64,000 bases of DNA from Branchinecta lynchi (GCA_023053575.1 JAKZAP010000021.1:14508212-14572211); one strand, 5' to 3'. Positions 12,511 to 24,323 are shown, numbered from the stretch's first letter. The notes: generated from the sequence alone by a model not told the origin. Numbers and translations are program-made.

Positions 12511-12904
12511 AAAAAAAAAAAGACAGACCAAAATTACAGAGCTAAGGACAAATAAGTTGTATGGTGCAAAAGATTGAAGTAACGCTCAGATGAATTCAAT
12601 TCAATTCAAATAATTTATTTCCTCCAGAAATCGGAGAGTAAACAAGAGCTATGAGCTCATATGTCACTTGTACGAGTAGGCTGTACAAGAACGACACCTC
12701 ACTAATCTTTGCATTTGCCATATTTCAAATTTTCCGTGTTCGTTATGATCCGAAAGAGTTTTCGCGTGTCATGCTACAGATGCGTAAAATCGGTTATCTG
12801 GATCTGGATATTTAGTTTCACTCATTTCTGAGCAGTTCCGGCATCGTCTCGATTGTCTGTAGCAAATGCACATGACTGTTCAAACTTTCATCCCAATAAA
12901 TCCA
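12511..12904. other. No gene; possible retroelement tail
   Basis: Around 12595-12640 a (TTCAA)n-like tract is followed by AATTTATTTCCTCCAG, which read on the - strand resembles the 3' tail of a LINE. Nothing else is recognised. Confidence 0.35.
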
Positions 12905-14966
12905 TTTGTTTGATCCCTAGACGTGCTACACGATTTCCGGTACTCACTCTATCTCCACCTACCGTGGCCGAGTCTGGTTCGGAATAAAAAAAAAATCGAC
13001 CACCTAAAGCATCTTCTTTTATACCATCTATCAAGTTTCACTCGAATCTGAGCATTTTTGGAAAGTTCCGGTACCCCCCCCCCCCTCCCACCAACGTTGT
13101 CGGAGCCGGTTCGGGCCCAATCTCTCAATTCCCTGTTCCTGTCCATCAAGTTTTACTCAAATTGGAGCATAGCCTATCTGTAAGTTTCCAGTACCCCCCC
13201 CCCCCCTACCTTGGCCGAATCCGGCCCGGACGCCAAATAACAAATCTAGGCCGCATAAACTCGGCACTGTCGAATTTGCATCTCATTCGGTCCATCCGTT
13301 TGGTTTTTGTGCATGTCAAAAGTCCCCCCACCCCCAATTCCCCTAATCGTGGTCGCATATGGTTCGAACGCATGTTTTACATGTCGAGGCCATCGATTCG
13401 TATCACCCATGAAGTTTCACTCGAATCAGACGAGTCGTTTGAAATTTATAGAAGCCAATTTCCATATTTCTCTTCTCTTGCTCCCCAAAAAATACTCGGA
13501 TCTAGGAACGGAAGTTTCCAGGGGTATGTTGTGTCAGAACCTTAAGTCAAGATAATTCGGGTCGCTAATATGCCTGCAAAGTTTCGTTGTTGTTTTACAT
13601 CTGGAACTATTCTAACTCACGACTACCGGAATTCCAGGAAACCCCCTCCAACTCCCCCCACAGAGACCCGAAACCATCTGGCTCCTTCATCTAGGCCTAA
13701 TGCTTGTTCCACCCATTAAGTTTCGTCCCAATCCCTCTGCTTTTAGAGTTTCTTGAGTTTTTCACCCCCCCCCCCCCATCCCCAAAGGTATCGGACCCGA
13801 CCCGGACGTGACACTGAACGTCCGAGGTGATAGCTCACCAGACAAGTTTCATTCAAATCCGATCACCTGTTCAAAAGTTATGCACGCCACTAGATTCCGG
13901 ACTCCCCATCCACCCACTCCCCCCACGATCGTCGGGTCGGGGAAACGGTTGTTTTCAAGTCAATCTGTTTGGATCCCTGACATACCTGCCAAGTTTCATC
14001 GCCCTAGGACATCAGGAAGTATGCCGAACTCGCGGGATCGCTAGAAATCCGGACCCCCACCCCAACTCCCCCACAGTGCCCTGATCCGGTCCGGTTATGT
14101 CAATGACGTGTCTAGGACTTGTGCTTGTTTTTCTCACCAAGTTTCATCCCGATCCCTCCACTCTAAGCGTTTCTCAAAATTTCCGGCTCCCTCCTCCAAC
14201 TCCCCCCAGTGTCATCGGATCCGGCCCGGATTTAAAGTGAGATTTCTGAGACACGAGGTCATTCTAAATATTAACTTTCATCAAGATCCGATCACCCGTT
14301 CGCAAGCTAAAAATACCTCAAATTTTGGCTTCACCCTTCCTCCACTCCCCCCCCCCCCAGCTGGTCGAATCGGGGAATTGACGATTTCCTATTTAATCTG
14401 GTCGGGTCCCAGACATGTCTGTCAATTTCCATCATCCCAGCACATCAGGAAGCACGGAACTCGCGGGATCACTACAGATTCGGACTTCTCCCCCCCCCCC
14501 AACTCCCCCAAAGTGAGCGGATCCGTTCCGGTTATATCGATCACGTATCTAGGACTTTTGCTTGTACTTTCCACCAAGTTTCATCCGGATCCCGGTTTCC
14601 CCCTCCAACTCCCCACAATGTCACCGGATCCGGTCTGGATTTTAAATGGAGGGTCTGAGACACGAAGTCCTTCCACATATCAAGTTTCATTAAGATTCGA
14701 TCACCCGTTCGTAAGCTAAAAATATCTCATTTTTCCTTTTTTTCCGGATTCCCCCTCCCTCCACTCCCCTCCAGATGGTCAGATCGGGGAATCGACCATT
14801 TCTAATTTAATCTGGTCCAGTTCCTGATATGCCTGCCAAGTTTCATCGTCCTAGCTTATCTGGAAGTGCCCGAACTAGCAAAACCGGGACCGACAGACCG
14901 ACAGACCGACTGACGGACAGAAATTACAATCGCTATATGGCACTTGAGTAAGCTCAAGTGCCATAA
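12905..14966 (+). mobile_element. P-family array element, copy 2
   Basis: More than a dozen degenerate units average about 140 bp (105-165), each with an AAGTTTCATC-like core and a CTCCCCCC run. The tetranucleotide tract CGACAGACCGACTGACGG lies at about 14890-14920, and a terminal hairpin at 14936-14965 (TATGGCACTTG / CAAGTGCCATA). Long open frames across the array (for example 14108-14719) follow from low stop-codon density in C-rich DNA and are not genes. This is the most complete copy. Confidence 0.75.
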
Positions 14967-15099
14967 AAACATAGTAAACACAAACATAACTGGCCAAAAA
15001 TTTAAAACGACTACTATGACATAACAAGGCCTTATCGCATAAAACCGATCAACAAGCAATATAAAAAAAAAAAAAAAAAAAAAAAAATAAAACGTATGC

Positions 15100-15545
15100 G
15101 TAATAACTCAACCATCAGCTACAGCCTCTGTGAGGTTGTGATGGATTCGAGGAATTTTAGAAAGAAAATTAGCATTTTTTTTTATTTTTTTTTTAATGAT
15201 ATCGATTGGGTTTTTTAATCGATATGTCTCCATCATAAAAGAATTCGACTCAAATTTTGATATCCGACAAAGATATTTGGCAAAGTTGAAGAGGGTAGTT
15301 TTAATGTGAGAGAAATTACTCGATGTGAAAAAAGGAAGTAAAGGAGAAAAAAGAAGGGCCTGAGGAAGGGCAACAGTATTAAAAACTTTTGCCAGAGATC
15401 GGCGAGACAGATAATCGCGAAGTGATATTACTGCCCCAAAGCTTGCTGCAATCGTACACTTAAATGCTTTTGAAACTGAAGCACGGCACAATGAAAGTGT
15501 GGGGCCATACGGCACTCCAAGATAAATGAAAAAATTAGTTTCGAA
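15100..15545 (-). pseudogene. LINE reverse-transcriptase fragment
   Basis: Read on the - strand, an open frame starts with TNFFIYLGVPYGP and continues with KAF, FNTVALPQALLF and KYLCRISKF. This is the pattern found just after the catalytic motif in non-LTR reverse transcriptases (a YLGV-like thumb/connection region followed by F..x..LP.LLF). The catalytic palm residues are not present, so this is an internal fragment. A second stretch of LINE coding sequence at 48758-49708 comes from a later part of such a protein; whether both are one family is not known. Confidence 0.5.
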
Positions 15546-15620
15546 AAAATAAGCTACTAAAAATTAGTAGATTATTGCGATTAAGTGAGAACTTTCAGTC
15601 ATAATTGTATTCCAGCAACT

Positions 15621-16698
15621 GTTTTTGGGATCCCAAAACGTAAGTGGAGGGATACCTATGACATCACAAAAGTTGTCCGTCCGTCCGTCTGTAAGCACGA
15701 TAACTCTCGAAGGGAACGAGATATTTTGATGAAACTTGGTGTGAGGATTGTTTGAGTCAAGGGTAAGGTCGAGTTCGTAGATGGGCTCTGTAGCCCTATA
15801 TTTGGGGGTGGGGGAGGGGGTTCAAATTAAGGGACAAACAAAATATTATTAAATATTATTAAACAGACATGTTGAGCACGATTGTGAAAATTATTTTCTC
15901 GCCGGACAATTGATTCGTCCGGAATCTGGCAAAAACCGGAAAGTTTGTTAAAAGTAAAAGTGTCATTTCAAGTTGATTAAATGTTTGATTTAGGGGTAAG
16001 AAGACATGCTGAACACGATGGTGAAAACCATTTTCTCGCTGGACAAGTAGTTCGTCCGGAATCCAGCAAAAAACGGAAAGTTGGTTAGAAGTAAAAGTTT
16101 CATCAGAAGTTGATTTAAATGTTTGAATTAGGGGTAAGAAGACATGCTGAACACGATGGTCAAAACAATTTTCTCGCCAGAATACCAGTTCGCCTGGAAT
16201 CCAAAGTTCGCCAAAAACCGGAAAATATGTCAAAAGCAAAAGTTGTATCTGAAGTTGATTAGATGTTAGATCTAGGGGTAAGAAGAACGCTGAGTCTGTA
16301 TATGACAATCATTATTTACCCGGACATATAATTAGTCCGGAATCCGGTTGTACCCGCATTTTTTAAGTCAAAGTGTTATTTAATGCTGGTTAGATGTTCT
16401 TTATAGGGATAAGGAGATACGCTGGATTCGTTTCTGAATTTTCTTTTTTTGCTGGACTATAGTTCGCTCGGAATTTGGGCGAAACCGCAAATTTGGCAGA
16501 AGTAAAGCAGGAAGTTTCGGTCAGTATCGTCAAAATAGATATGGCCTATAGAGGTATAGACTGATAGATAGATGGAATATCTGAACTCGGTTTACTTTGA
16601 TGATTAGCCTGGCGAAGACTGGATCTGGCGAAGACAAGACCCAATTGTCTGGATCAAATCTTAGATTTTTGGGATCCCATCGACACCTTTGGTCTTGT
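15621..16698 (+). mobile_element. Q-family array element, copy 1
   Basis: The element opens with the palindrome TTTTTGGGATCCCAAAA, then TAAGTGGAGGGATACC and a (CCGT)n tract. Four or five tandem units of 137-138 bp follow (each with TTTTCTCGCCGGACAA..TTCGTCCGGAATC), and it closes with ATTTTTGGGATCCCATCG..TTTGGTCTTGTT. Other copies lie at 22790-23369, 33272-34902 and 56423-57491. The 137-bp period is not a multiple of three and the frames drift, so the short open frames are not coding. Array, microsatellite and terminal palindromes resemble HINE-type elements. Confidence 0.8.
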
Positions 16699-16749
16699 TT
16701 TTGTTTCAAGTAATTCGGGCTAAATGTCTCGATGTAGGTAAGAGGCTAC

Positions 16750-17018
16750 CCCATTGACCTGACCCCTCCTACTTGCCGTAGTTACTACGCATGTCACGGA
16801 TCCTGGCTTTTAGCATCAAGGCTGGGAATATTTTCGGCGAAGTATCGTGCAGAGGGTAGCGCAGCCCAATCACGTCACAGAGATCGTAGTTCCGGACGTG
16901 TTAGGTAAATATTTACTATTTCGAAAAGGTTGGAACGGTCAGCGTAGTAACTTTTCATGAGGTTGGAACGAAAATAGTGACTAATAGTTGCTACTATTTG
17001 AAGGGTAGAACACGATCG
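16750..17018. mobile_element. G-family MITE, diverged copy
   Basis: Shares CTTGCCGTAGTTACTACGC, TTGGAACGGTCAGCGTAG and AAGGGTAGAACACGATC with the G consensus, but both termini have decayed. Confidence 0.7.
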
Positions 17019-17685
17019 TAGTAGTGATTGTTTATAACCCGTCAAATAAGCAAAACAAGACATCCCAGCAAGAAGAAAGAAAGAAGACAAGACACAGAAG
17101 GAACATTGAAATCCAAGGACGCTAGACAGTTAACAAAGTCGGCACCCCTTTCGGTAAATCAGCCAATAATAAACTTTACTTAAATATTTGTATTTATCTA
17201 AACATAAAACAGACACTTTAGATAATCAGACTTGGAAATAAATTCAGGAACCAATTACACTTTTTAAAAATCGTAAAATTTACATATAACATTTTCTTTC
17301 GGTTTTCCAATATATTTGCTACTACTGAACATCCATCTCATTGAAAATTTCTGTATAGCTGATCTGTCGGCGACTGTGCTTAATTCCATCAAACAGAATG
17401 AACCAAAAAACCGGAGCTCAATGACGTTGTCCGTCCTTGCCCGGACGGAACTGATGAAGGTGTCGATAATCCTGGCAGGAATCCTATCGCAACCGCCCAA
17501 ACGTGATCGTCTGAACAACCATTAATCTACTCAGAAATCCTACGGAAATACCAAACTTTTGATCTATCCTGGTCGTCGTGAAAGGGAATTAGCTCGGAGC
17601 TAACAAGTCAAGAGAAGTAAATCTGGAAGCATTCTATCAAACAATAAGGACTTGGGCTCGGACTTGGACTGTGTTCCAGAACTTA
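17019..17685. other. No gene recognised
   Basis: Overlapping open frames of 69 and 84 codons on opposite strands (17264-17525) show no domain or splice support. Confidence 0.5.
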
Positions 17686-17689
17686 ACGA

Positions 17690-18665
17690 CCGGTAACAAA
17701 TTGTTAAAATGAATAATTGTTAAAGGATCCCTCGCACTATCTACTCTTCAACTTACAGTATTTTAAAATATTTGAATACTTTAAGCTATGCTGTGCTTTC
17801 AACAAATAACCCACGGTTTTGGCTGTTTTGAGCCTTTTCCGAGACCCGTAGACTTGTAGTGAAAACAGGGAAACAATTTACATAACCGGTTTTCTGATGG
17901 AAAAACTTCTTGCAGACAACCGTCGACAGCGTGATACACATCGAAGGTAGCCAAACCCGGCAAGTGAGAAGATCAGCGTGGTTTTGTTAGAGGGGTTATA
18001 ATGTACCGTACGAAATTGGCGTCACCGGGGTTTAGAAATATATGAAGTGATTATGGAAGTAGGTTGCTTTAGTATATTAGTTACGACAGATCCCTTAACT
18101 TTTTGCGTTCCAGGTTTCTGATTTCGAAATTCAAGCTCCACCCACCGGAGCTTGACGATTGTTACAGGAACTGTCTTAGCTATAATACTAACGCAACCTA
18201 CTTTCATAATCACTGCATATATTTCTAAGCCCTGAGATCCCAATTTCGTACGGTAAATTCTAACCCGTCGAACAAAACCACTCTGATTTTCTCACTTGCC
18301 GTGTTTTGCTACCTTCGATGTGTATCACACTGTAGACGGCGGTCTGCGAGAAGTTTTTCCATCAGAAAAAACGGTTATGTAAATTTTTTCCCTGTTTTCG
18401 AAGTAAGTCAGCGGGTCTTGGAAAAGGCTTAAAACAGCCAATCGTGGGTTATTTGTTTAACCATAGCCTAGTTTTAAAGTATTCAAATATTCTAAGATAC
18501 TGTAAGTTGAATAGTAAATAGTGCGAGGGGTCATCTTACTATTTTGTAGCGATGGTTGGTTAGCATTGTTGGAAAAAGTTAACAATTGTGGAACTGGGAA
18601 AAGTTAACGATCGTTAAAGCTGCAGTTAGCTCCGACTAAAGTTGACGTTAAGTTTCTGGAACGCA
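17690..18665. mobile_element. Long fold-back element, arms of about 400 bp
   Basis: The left arm (about 17729-18110) is repeated inverted at about 18165-18537. Matching landmarks are CCCTCGCACTATCTACTC with GTAAATAGTGCGAGGGG, GGCTGTTTT with AAAACAGCC, and GAAGGTAGC with GCTACCTTC. The outer 50-80 bp also pair more weakly (GTTCCAGAACTTAACG with GTTAAGTTTCTGGAAC). No coding sequence was recognised. Single-arm relatives occur in cuticle gene 1 intron 2 and at 22715-22789. Confidence 0.75.
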
Positions 18666-19380
18666 ACCTTGATTTCCACATTCAAGTCACTAATCAACCA
18701 TGGATTATCTACTTCTGACCCATGTGTGAATTTATTGATGAAAGTTAATGGCATTTTATGTGTGAATGCGACGATCTGAAAGGACTAAGGGAGAAATATA
18801 TTCAAATAATGCATAAAACGGATACGTCAGCTACGATGCGTTAGCTATTATTTGAATATATGTTTCAAAGTCAACTTGGGCTCAAGGAATATTTAACTTA
18901 GAAAGTTTGGAAGGGGAACTTTAGGGGAGGAGGGGCTAATGAAAGTAATGGAGAATGAATATTTCGGTAGATATTCCTTCAGCCCAAAACGGATAAGTCA
19001 GCTACAATGTAGCTGACTTATCCGTTTTACACCGTCAAATATAAATATTTCGGGGCAGTAAAAAATTCAGCGAGGTTCATCCGGATAGCGGCAAAACATC
19101 TTTATAACTTTATGTAAATAAATATGTTTGTTACGATGAGTATTTTGTTGTTTTTTCTTCCTTTTGGACTGTATTTGCTGTTGCCTTTGCAATAAAATAT
19201 CACACCATATAGTGGTAGTTACACTGCTATACACTCTCGCAGTAAGTACTATCAAAAATATCACAAAGAAAACTTTGTGGCTGATGTATGACTGGAAAGT
19301 ATATATTGAAACAATGCATAACCGGATATGTCAGCTATGATGCTTTGGCAGCGAAATTTCAGCCCTTCTTGGCGAGGGTA
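18666..19380. repeat. Penelope-like repeat pieces and a perfect 21-bp palindrome
   Basis: Contains several pieces of the ACGGATACGTCAGCTA repeat that elsewhere carries the hammerhead motif. At 18986-19028 the arm AAAACGGATAAGTCAGCTACA is followed by one A and its exact inverse. At about 19335-19370 the 3' half of the hammerhead motif is present without its CUGANGA half. Confidence 0.6.
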
Positions 19381-20039
19381 AAATTTTTTTTTAAATATTT
19401 GGCATTGCATGTCTTACAGTAAACTATTTTTAGGTTATTTCACATCTATTTAATGTCCGCCACATTTTCAATAAAAATAAGTATTAAACCCGATCGGCCC
19501 ACTGAATGCGTATGACATTGACACACTCGTTCCTACGTAGGGTTGATTCGGCTCTTTTTACTTGTGAATAATGTTGGCTGAGATTAGCTTCTGCCGAAAG
19601 GTAAGTTACAGTAGGCCTAGTCTTAACAATAATCATTCCTGTCGATTTTTAACATTTTCTCTCTTTTTACATCCTGATACGTCATTGGCAGAGAAAAATT
19701 CGGTAAGCTGAAAGAGTTACTCATAACTCTGTCATAAGCTTTGGAGAGTTGCTAAACAGAATTTACTGTTCTTATTTTGGTTGTCTTTTTTTTTTTTTTT
19801 TTTTTAGACCCGCGTAGCATCTTTCCAAACATTTTGATTGTTTACTTTTTGGGCTACGACTTACGATTTACCAATCTTAATACTTATTAATTCTTATTTC
19901 AATATAATTATAAACCTTTTTCTACGAAATCACCACCTCTACACATAATAAACTTCTACAAAATAAAAACGAAAAAAATTGGTTGTCTTTAATCATGTTA
20001 ATAAATGAATTGACTATTCGTGTTATTTATGTACAAACT
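19381..20039. other. No gene recognised
   Basis: AT-rich intergenic DNA with a T tract at about 19786-19806. Confidence 0.5.
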
Positions 20040-20316
20040 GAGAAATACCACATAACGTGACTTCACAAATAACCAACCCTTGACCTATTCAGATATCCTG
20101 CCGAAATAAACTTCGCCAATCAGAAACTAATAAGCTGAAAAGGGCAATGCCGTACAAGTCAGACCTCCTAGCCACCGAATACCCGCTGACGTATGGGCGA
20201 GGTCGCTCTGATTTGTCATACGTGAGTATATAAGTCATGATCGTAGTACCAACAAGCATCAGTTTTTACTTGCCTGTTGCTTGCTCAGTCACAAAAAAGG
20301 ACTAAAAACATCCAAA
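20040..20316 (+). promoter_or_regulatory. Promoter and 5' UTR of cuticle gene 2
   Basis: The CTGACGTATGGGCGAGGTCG block begins at 20186, a TATATAAG box at 20227 and a TCAGTT initiator at 20259 (32 nt spacing). A further 130 bp upstream, with CCTATTCAG, GCCAATCAGAAACTAA and GGGCAATGCCGTACAAGT, is shared with gene 3 but only weakly with gene 1. Genes 2 and 3 are therefore the closer pair. Confidence 0.78.
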
Positions 20317-22150
20317 ATGAAGGTTTGTACAAACATTTTTGACAATCGCGGTCAGGAAAAGACATTCTCGTAAAAATTTGTGATTTCACAGTAGAATGAT
20401 TTGAGCAATGACGCAGCAAAAGTAGGATAGACGCATATTTGTATGGCCTCTATAAAAAGAAACACTTACGATCCAACAGGCTTCACCTAAGAAAAATGAC
20501 TTTCCTTCCAGACAGCCTTTGAAGCAGAAAACTCATCGTCTTGACCCCCCCCCCCAAACAAACAATTCTAAGAGTTCTAAAATACTAATGTAGCCTATAC
20601 TTCAGGTTTTTATTGTCGCTGCCCTCGTTGCCATCGCCGCCGCTGCCCCCCAGCAGTACCCCAAGCCAGCCTACCCCGCTGGCGACTACCCCAAGGCTGA
20701 CTACAAACCCGCCACCTACAAGCAGACCTACGATGTAAGTTTCAAGTCCCTCTTTTTTACCCTCTAATTTTAAAACAGATATTCCACCTCCAATTTTTTG
20801 TTTTCGAGGCACGCTCCTTGCCAAAAAGCATAATGTAAAACCCAGCTGAAGCAGCTTTTTCCGCTGTTGCGATAGTCAGTGTTGCCGCGGCCTTTGAGAA
20901 ATACACCAAAATTACGCCAGAAAAATCTACACCTCCAAAATCTCATTGACTACCAAAACAGAACCTCAAAAGTTCTTCCGGCCTTCGTTCGCGAGGATTA
21001 AAACGATGTAAAAACAGCCGATTTTCTGAAAAACAGTAGGTTTTTCGTAAAGATAGTCAATTTTTCCCATCACCCCCAAAAATACGCCAGTTCAAAAGAA
21101 AAAGAGCCGCGTTTTACGCCACACGCCAGTTGTAAAAATATTTCCGTCAGTCTCTGACAAAATCTGGCAATCTGGCGATAGTTTCTCCAACAGGGAATTT
21201 ACAATACTGACTAAATCATTCGGGCCGACGAAGACCAGCGAAGAGCCAGAAACGTTACAATCCCAAGCGTTCTAGATTGCTGTACACAAGGATTTGAATC
21301 TATTTAGATGGTTAGTTTGGGTGACGTTTCCTATTCTTCCCCAGGTTTACTGGCGGGTTTCGGACATGGTTAAACAGAGCGTGCTCCGCCCCTCTAACAA
21401 TAGTAACTATAAGTTACTATTTTCGTTCCATTCTCGCAAGAAGTTACTACACTAACCGTTCCAAACTTCTCGAAATAGTAAAAAAAAAGTAACTATTTGC
21501 TTACCATGCTCGGAAACGCAGTAAGCGTGATAACTATGAATCTCTGTAACGTGAATGGCTGGATTACCCCGTGGAGTCATATATTGGCAAAAATAGAAAA
21601 GTCCGTTCCAACCTTGAAGCGAAGAAGCCAAAATTCGTGACGTCATGCGTAGTAACTACGGTAGTAGTGTGGAACACGGTCATAAAGTATGGACTGACTC
21701 ATAGAGATGTACGAACAGACCGACTTGTAACAACTTCAAAATCAGAAAAACAATTCAGTAGTTTGATTGGCACATCCTCCAACTAACCGAATTCTTCTTT
21801 TGCAGCACGCACCAATGCCATACCAGTTCGCCTGGGCCGTCAAGGATGACTACACCTACAATGACTACGCTCACGAACAGGTCACCGACGATAAGGGATA
21901 CACCAAGGGAAGCTACCGAGTCCTTCTCCCAGACGGCCGTGTCCAGACTGTAAGCTACACTTCCGACGCCTACAATGGATACGTTGCTGATGTCCAGTAC
22001 TCCGGAGAGGCCAAATACCCCGAATACAAGCCCGCTTACAAGGCACCAGCATACCCTGCTCCCGCTGCCTATCCAGCACCCGCCTACAAAGCCGCACCAG
22101 CCTACCCCACACCAGCCTACCCCGCACCAGCATACGCACCAAAGTACTAG
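20317..22150 (+). CDS. R&R cuticle protein, gene 2 (three exons, 159 aa)
   Basis: The exons are 20317-20322 (ATG AAG), 20606-20734 and 21806-22150, with GT-AG boundaries at homologous places to gene 1 and the frame kept. Residues 1 to about 16 (MKVFIVAALVAIAAAA) are a signal peptide. A P/Y/K linker follows, then the Chitin_bind_4 domain (GSYRVLLPDGRVQTVSY, NGYVADVQY), then a tail of repeated AYPAP and AYPTP units. The domain is nearly identical to that of gene 1; most protein differences are length changes in the tail. Intron 1 is only 283 bp. Intron 2 (1071 bp) contains a whole G-family MITE at 21377-21681. The 3' flank is alignable with that of gene 3 for about 170 bp past the stop, evidence of a segmental duplication. 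Expected role: secreted structural protein of the exoskeleton. Confidence 0.94.
21377..21681. mobile_element. G-family MITE in intron 2 of cuticle gene 2
   Basis: Starts GAGCGTGCTCC and ends GTGGAACACGGTC. The interior has TAGTAACTATAAGTTACTA and the central GCTTACCATGCTCGG shared by all G copies. Flanks ACA and ATA differ by one base. Confidence 0.8.
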
Positions 22151-22388
22151 ATAATTTATGCTCAACTGGTTATTTTTACGAAGTATTTTTGTACATGACG
22201 TTGTTGAAAACCAAAACTGAAAACAATCAATACTTTTGTTGAGAAATCCTTGTAGGCTTACCCGAACTTACCACAGAATCTAGAACACACGAGCTGGTGA
22301 AACCAGTAAGTTCAACCAAAGCAGAGTCCTTCTGGCAAACCCTTCTTCAAAAGATGATCGACTCACCCCGCTCCCGGTCTTAGCCCAG

Positions 22389-22492
22389 ACCAGTATACGC
22401 ACCAAAGTACTAGAGAAATTATGCTTAATCAGTTATCTTACGAAGTATTTTTGTACAAAACTTCTCTGAAAATGAAAACTGAAAACTATCTT
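22389..22492 (+). pseudogene. 3' vestige of a fourth cuticle gene
   Basis: The sequence matches the last codons, stop and 3' UTR of the cuticle genes: CCAGTATACGCACCAAAG, TACTAG, then the flank with CGAAGTATTTTTGTACA and GAAAATGAAAACTGAAA. Nothing upstream of the final seven codons survives. It lies 240 bp after gene 2, so it is probably the remnant of an additional tandem copy removed by unequal exchange. Confidence 0.85.
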
Positions 22493-22714
22493 TACTCGTG
22501 TTTAGGCAGTATCCAACCTAGTCCTAGTAGTGCTGGCCACAGCACATGAGGTCTTGCGGCCGAAATATAAAATTTACTGACATCGTTCTTCTTGACTTGC
22601 ATATCGCTGATCGATCCTCCCCAGATCGCCCGCAACAAATTCTCCGGTCCAAAGCCCAGAGAAAGTTCATTTCGACCGCCCCTACCGGTATCTCCTGAGC
22701 GGCAAAACCTAAAG

Positions 22715-22789
22715 GACCTGTCTTATTCTAACGCAACCTACTTCCATAATCACTCCATATATTTCTAAACCCGTAGACCCCAATACACG
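22715..22789. repeat. Fragment of the 17.7-kb fold-back arm
   Basis: CTAACGCAACCTACTTCC, ATAATCACT and CATATATTTCTAAACCC match about 18165-18240 almost base for base. It abuts the truncated Q element. Confidence 0.75.
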
Positions 22790-23369
22790 ACTAATTATAT
22801 GTCCGAGTACAAAATGATCATCATATACAGACTCAGCGTCTCTTCTTACCCCTAAATCTATAATCTAATCTACTTCAGATAAAGCTTTTGCTTTTAACAT
22901 ATGCTTTTGGCCAGATTACAGGAGAACTAATTGTACGGCGAGAAAATGGTTTTCACCATCGGGTTCAGCATGTCTTCTTACCCCTAACTCAAACATTTAA
23001 TCAACTTCAAATGAAACTGTTACTTCGAAACAACTTTCCGGTTTTTGCCGGATTCCGGACGAACTACTCGTCCAGCGATAAAAATGGTTGTCACCATCGT
23101 GCTCAGCATGTCTTCTTACCTCATAATCGACTATCACATTAGCTGTTTGAAAATATTTTGTTTGTTCCTTAATTTGAACACCCACCCCCAAATACAAGGC
23201 TACAGAGCCCATCTACGAACTCGACTTTACCCTTGACCCAAACAATCTTCATACCAAGTTTCATCAAAATATCTCATTCCCTTCGAGAGTTATCGTGCTT
23301 ACAGACGGACGGACAACTTTTGCGATATCATAGGTATCCCTCCACTTACATTTTGGGATCCCAAAAACA
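22790..23369 (-). mobile_element. Q-family array element, copy 2 (5' truncated)
   Basis: Inverted relative to copy 1. Two or so 137-bp units precede the G-rich/C-rich junction, the microsatellite-like ACGGACGGAC tract and the end palindrome TTTTGGGATCCCAAAA at about 23351-23366. The distal end with TTTGGTCTTGTT is missing. Confidence 0.75.
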
Positions 23370-23451
23370 GTATAGCCTAGTTGTGACAGTTCATATTGGC
23401 CGCACCACATCTCTACTACAGAAATAATCTCTCAATCTTCAACCGAACACA

Positions 23452-23675
23452 GATCACTAATTTTTACACTATTCGACCCTTGAATGTTCCAGTGGACTAA
23501 TTTCAGTTTACAATGGCCCAACCACCGGAAATCGGAAATCTCGCGAAACGGTTAGACTGGAGGGATCACTAATTTTTACACTATTCGACCCTTGAATGTT
23601 CCAGTGGACTAATTTCAGTTTACGGTGGCCCAACCACCGGAGACCGGAAATCTCGCGAAACGGTTAGACTGGAGG
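23452..23675 (+). repeat. Two-copy 112-bp direct tandem duplication
   Basis: GATCACTAATTTTTACAC begins at 23452 and again at 23564. The two units differ at only a few positions, so the duplication is recent. Confidence 0.85.
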
Positions 23676-23779
23676 AATCGGAGTGAAACTTGCTGGGAAG
23701 AACAAACATCTGCTCTAGATAAATGGTTTACAAAATTGGACTGGATCTGCACAAATGACTGTATAAGTTACGTTAATAC

Positions 23780-23918
23780 GCTCCCGAGCATGGTAAGCAA
23801 ACAGTTACCATTAGTTACTATCTTGAGCAGGCTGGAACGGTCAGCGTAGTAACTTTTCGGATGTTGAAACGGAAATAATAACTGATAGTTACAACTGTTG
23901 GAAGGGTGGAACACGCTC
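23780..23918. mobile_element. G-family MITE, half copy
   Basis: Only the half from the centre (CTCCCGAGCATGGTAAGC) to the terminus (GGAAGGGTGGAACACGCTC) is present. Confidence 0.75.
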
Positions 23919-24323
23919 CAACGTAAAAACATGTCCGGAATCCGGAAGAAAAGTCTGGAATGTGAAGCCTGGCTTTCACAGTAAAAGAAGGACAAACGAT
24001 TGAGATATCCCGGCCGGATATTCTGCATCTTATTCGTTAGAAAAAGAAGTATCAACTTCTCCGTACGGTTTGACCACCCTACCGAAAATCCTGGAAGGAA
24101 TTCCACACTGACCACTGATCGTCTTTCTCAACCATAAAACCTTCGCAGACAACCCGAATGTAGCCATCCTTAACCGGCACATCCCGACGGCAAGTTCCGG
24201 AAATCAGAATCCGGGACTGGGGTTTGTTTTCGACTTTCGTGACCCCGTCAATGTCTTTTTTCCGGCAATAGGAAATGAATAGCCGGCATACACAATTTCC
24301 GCAGGTATACTGTTCGCTACATA
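23919..24323 (-). other. Unique segment with a Cys-rich open frame, not called as a gene
   Basis: Lies between a half and a whole G-family MITE. On the - strand it is open for about 80 codons with TCGNCVCRLFISYC and GTCRRDVPVKDG, giving several cysteines. There is no ATG of its own (the nominal start falls in the neighbouring MITE terminus) and no clear splice signal. It could be an exon of a secreted peptide or chance. Confidence 0.3.

Noticed and set aside
14108..14719. 203-codon open frame in C-rich DNA
   Set aside because: It lies entirely in a P-family tandem array. Low stop density follows from base composition and the frame changes between units.
15859..16308. 149-codon open frame with repeated HHRVQHVFLPL segments (similar frames at 22888, 34522, 56604 and 56813)
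   Set aside because: The repeats come from the 137-bp Q unit, whose length is not a multiple of three, so there is no conserved reading frame.
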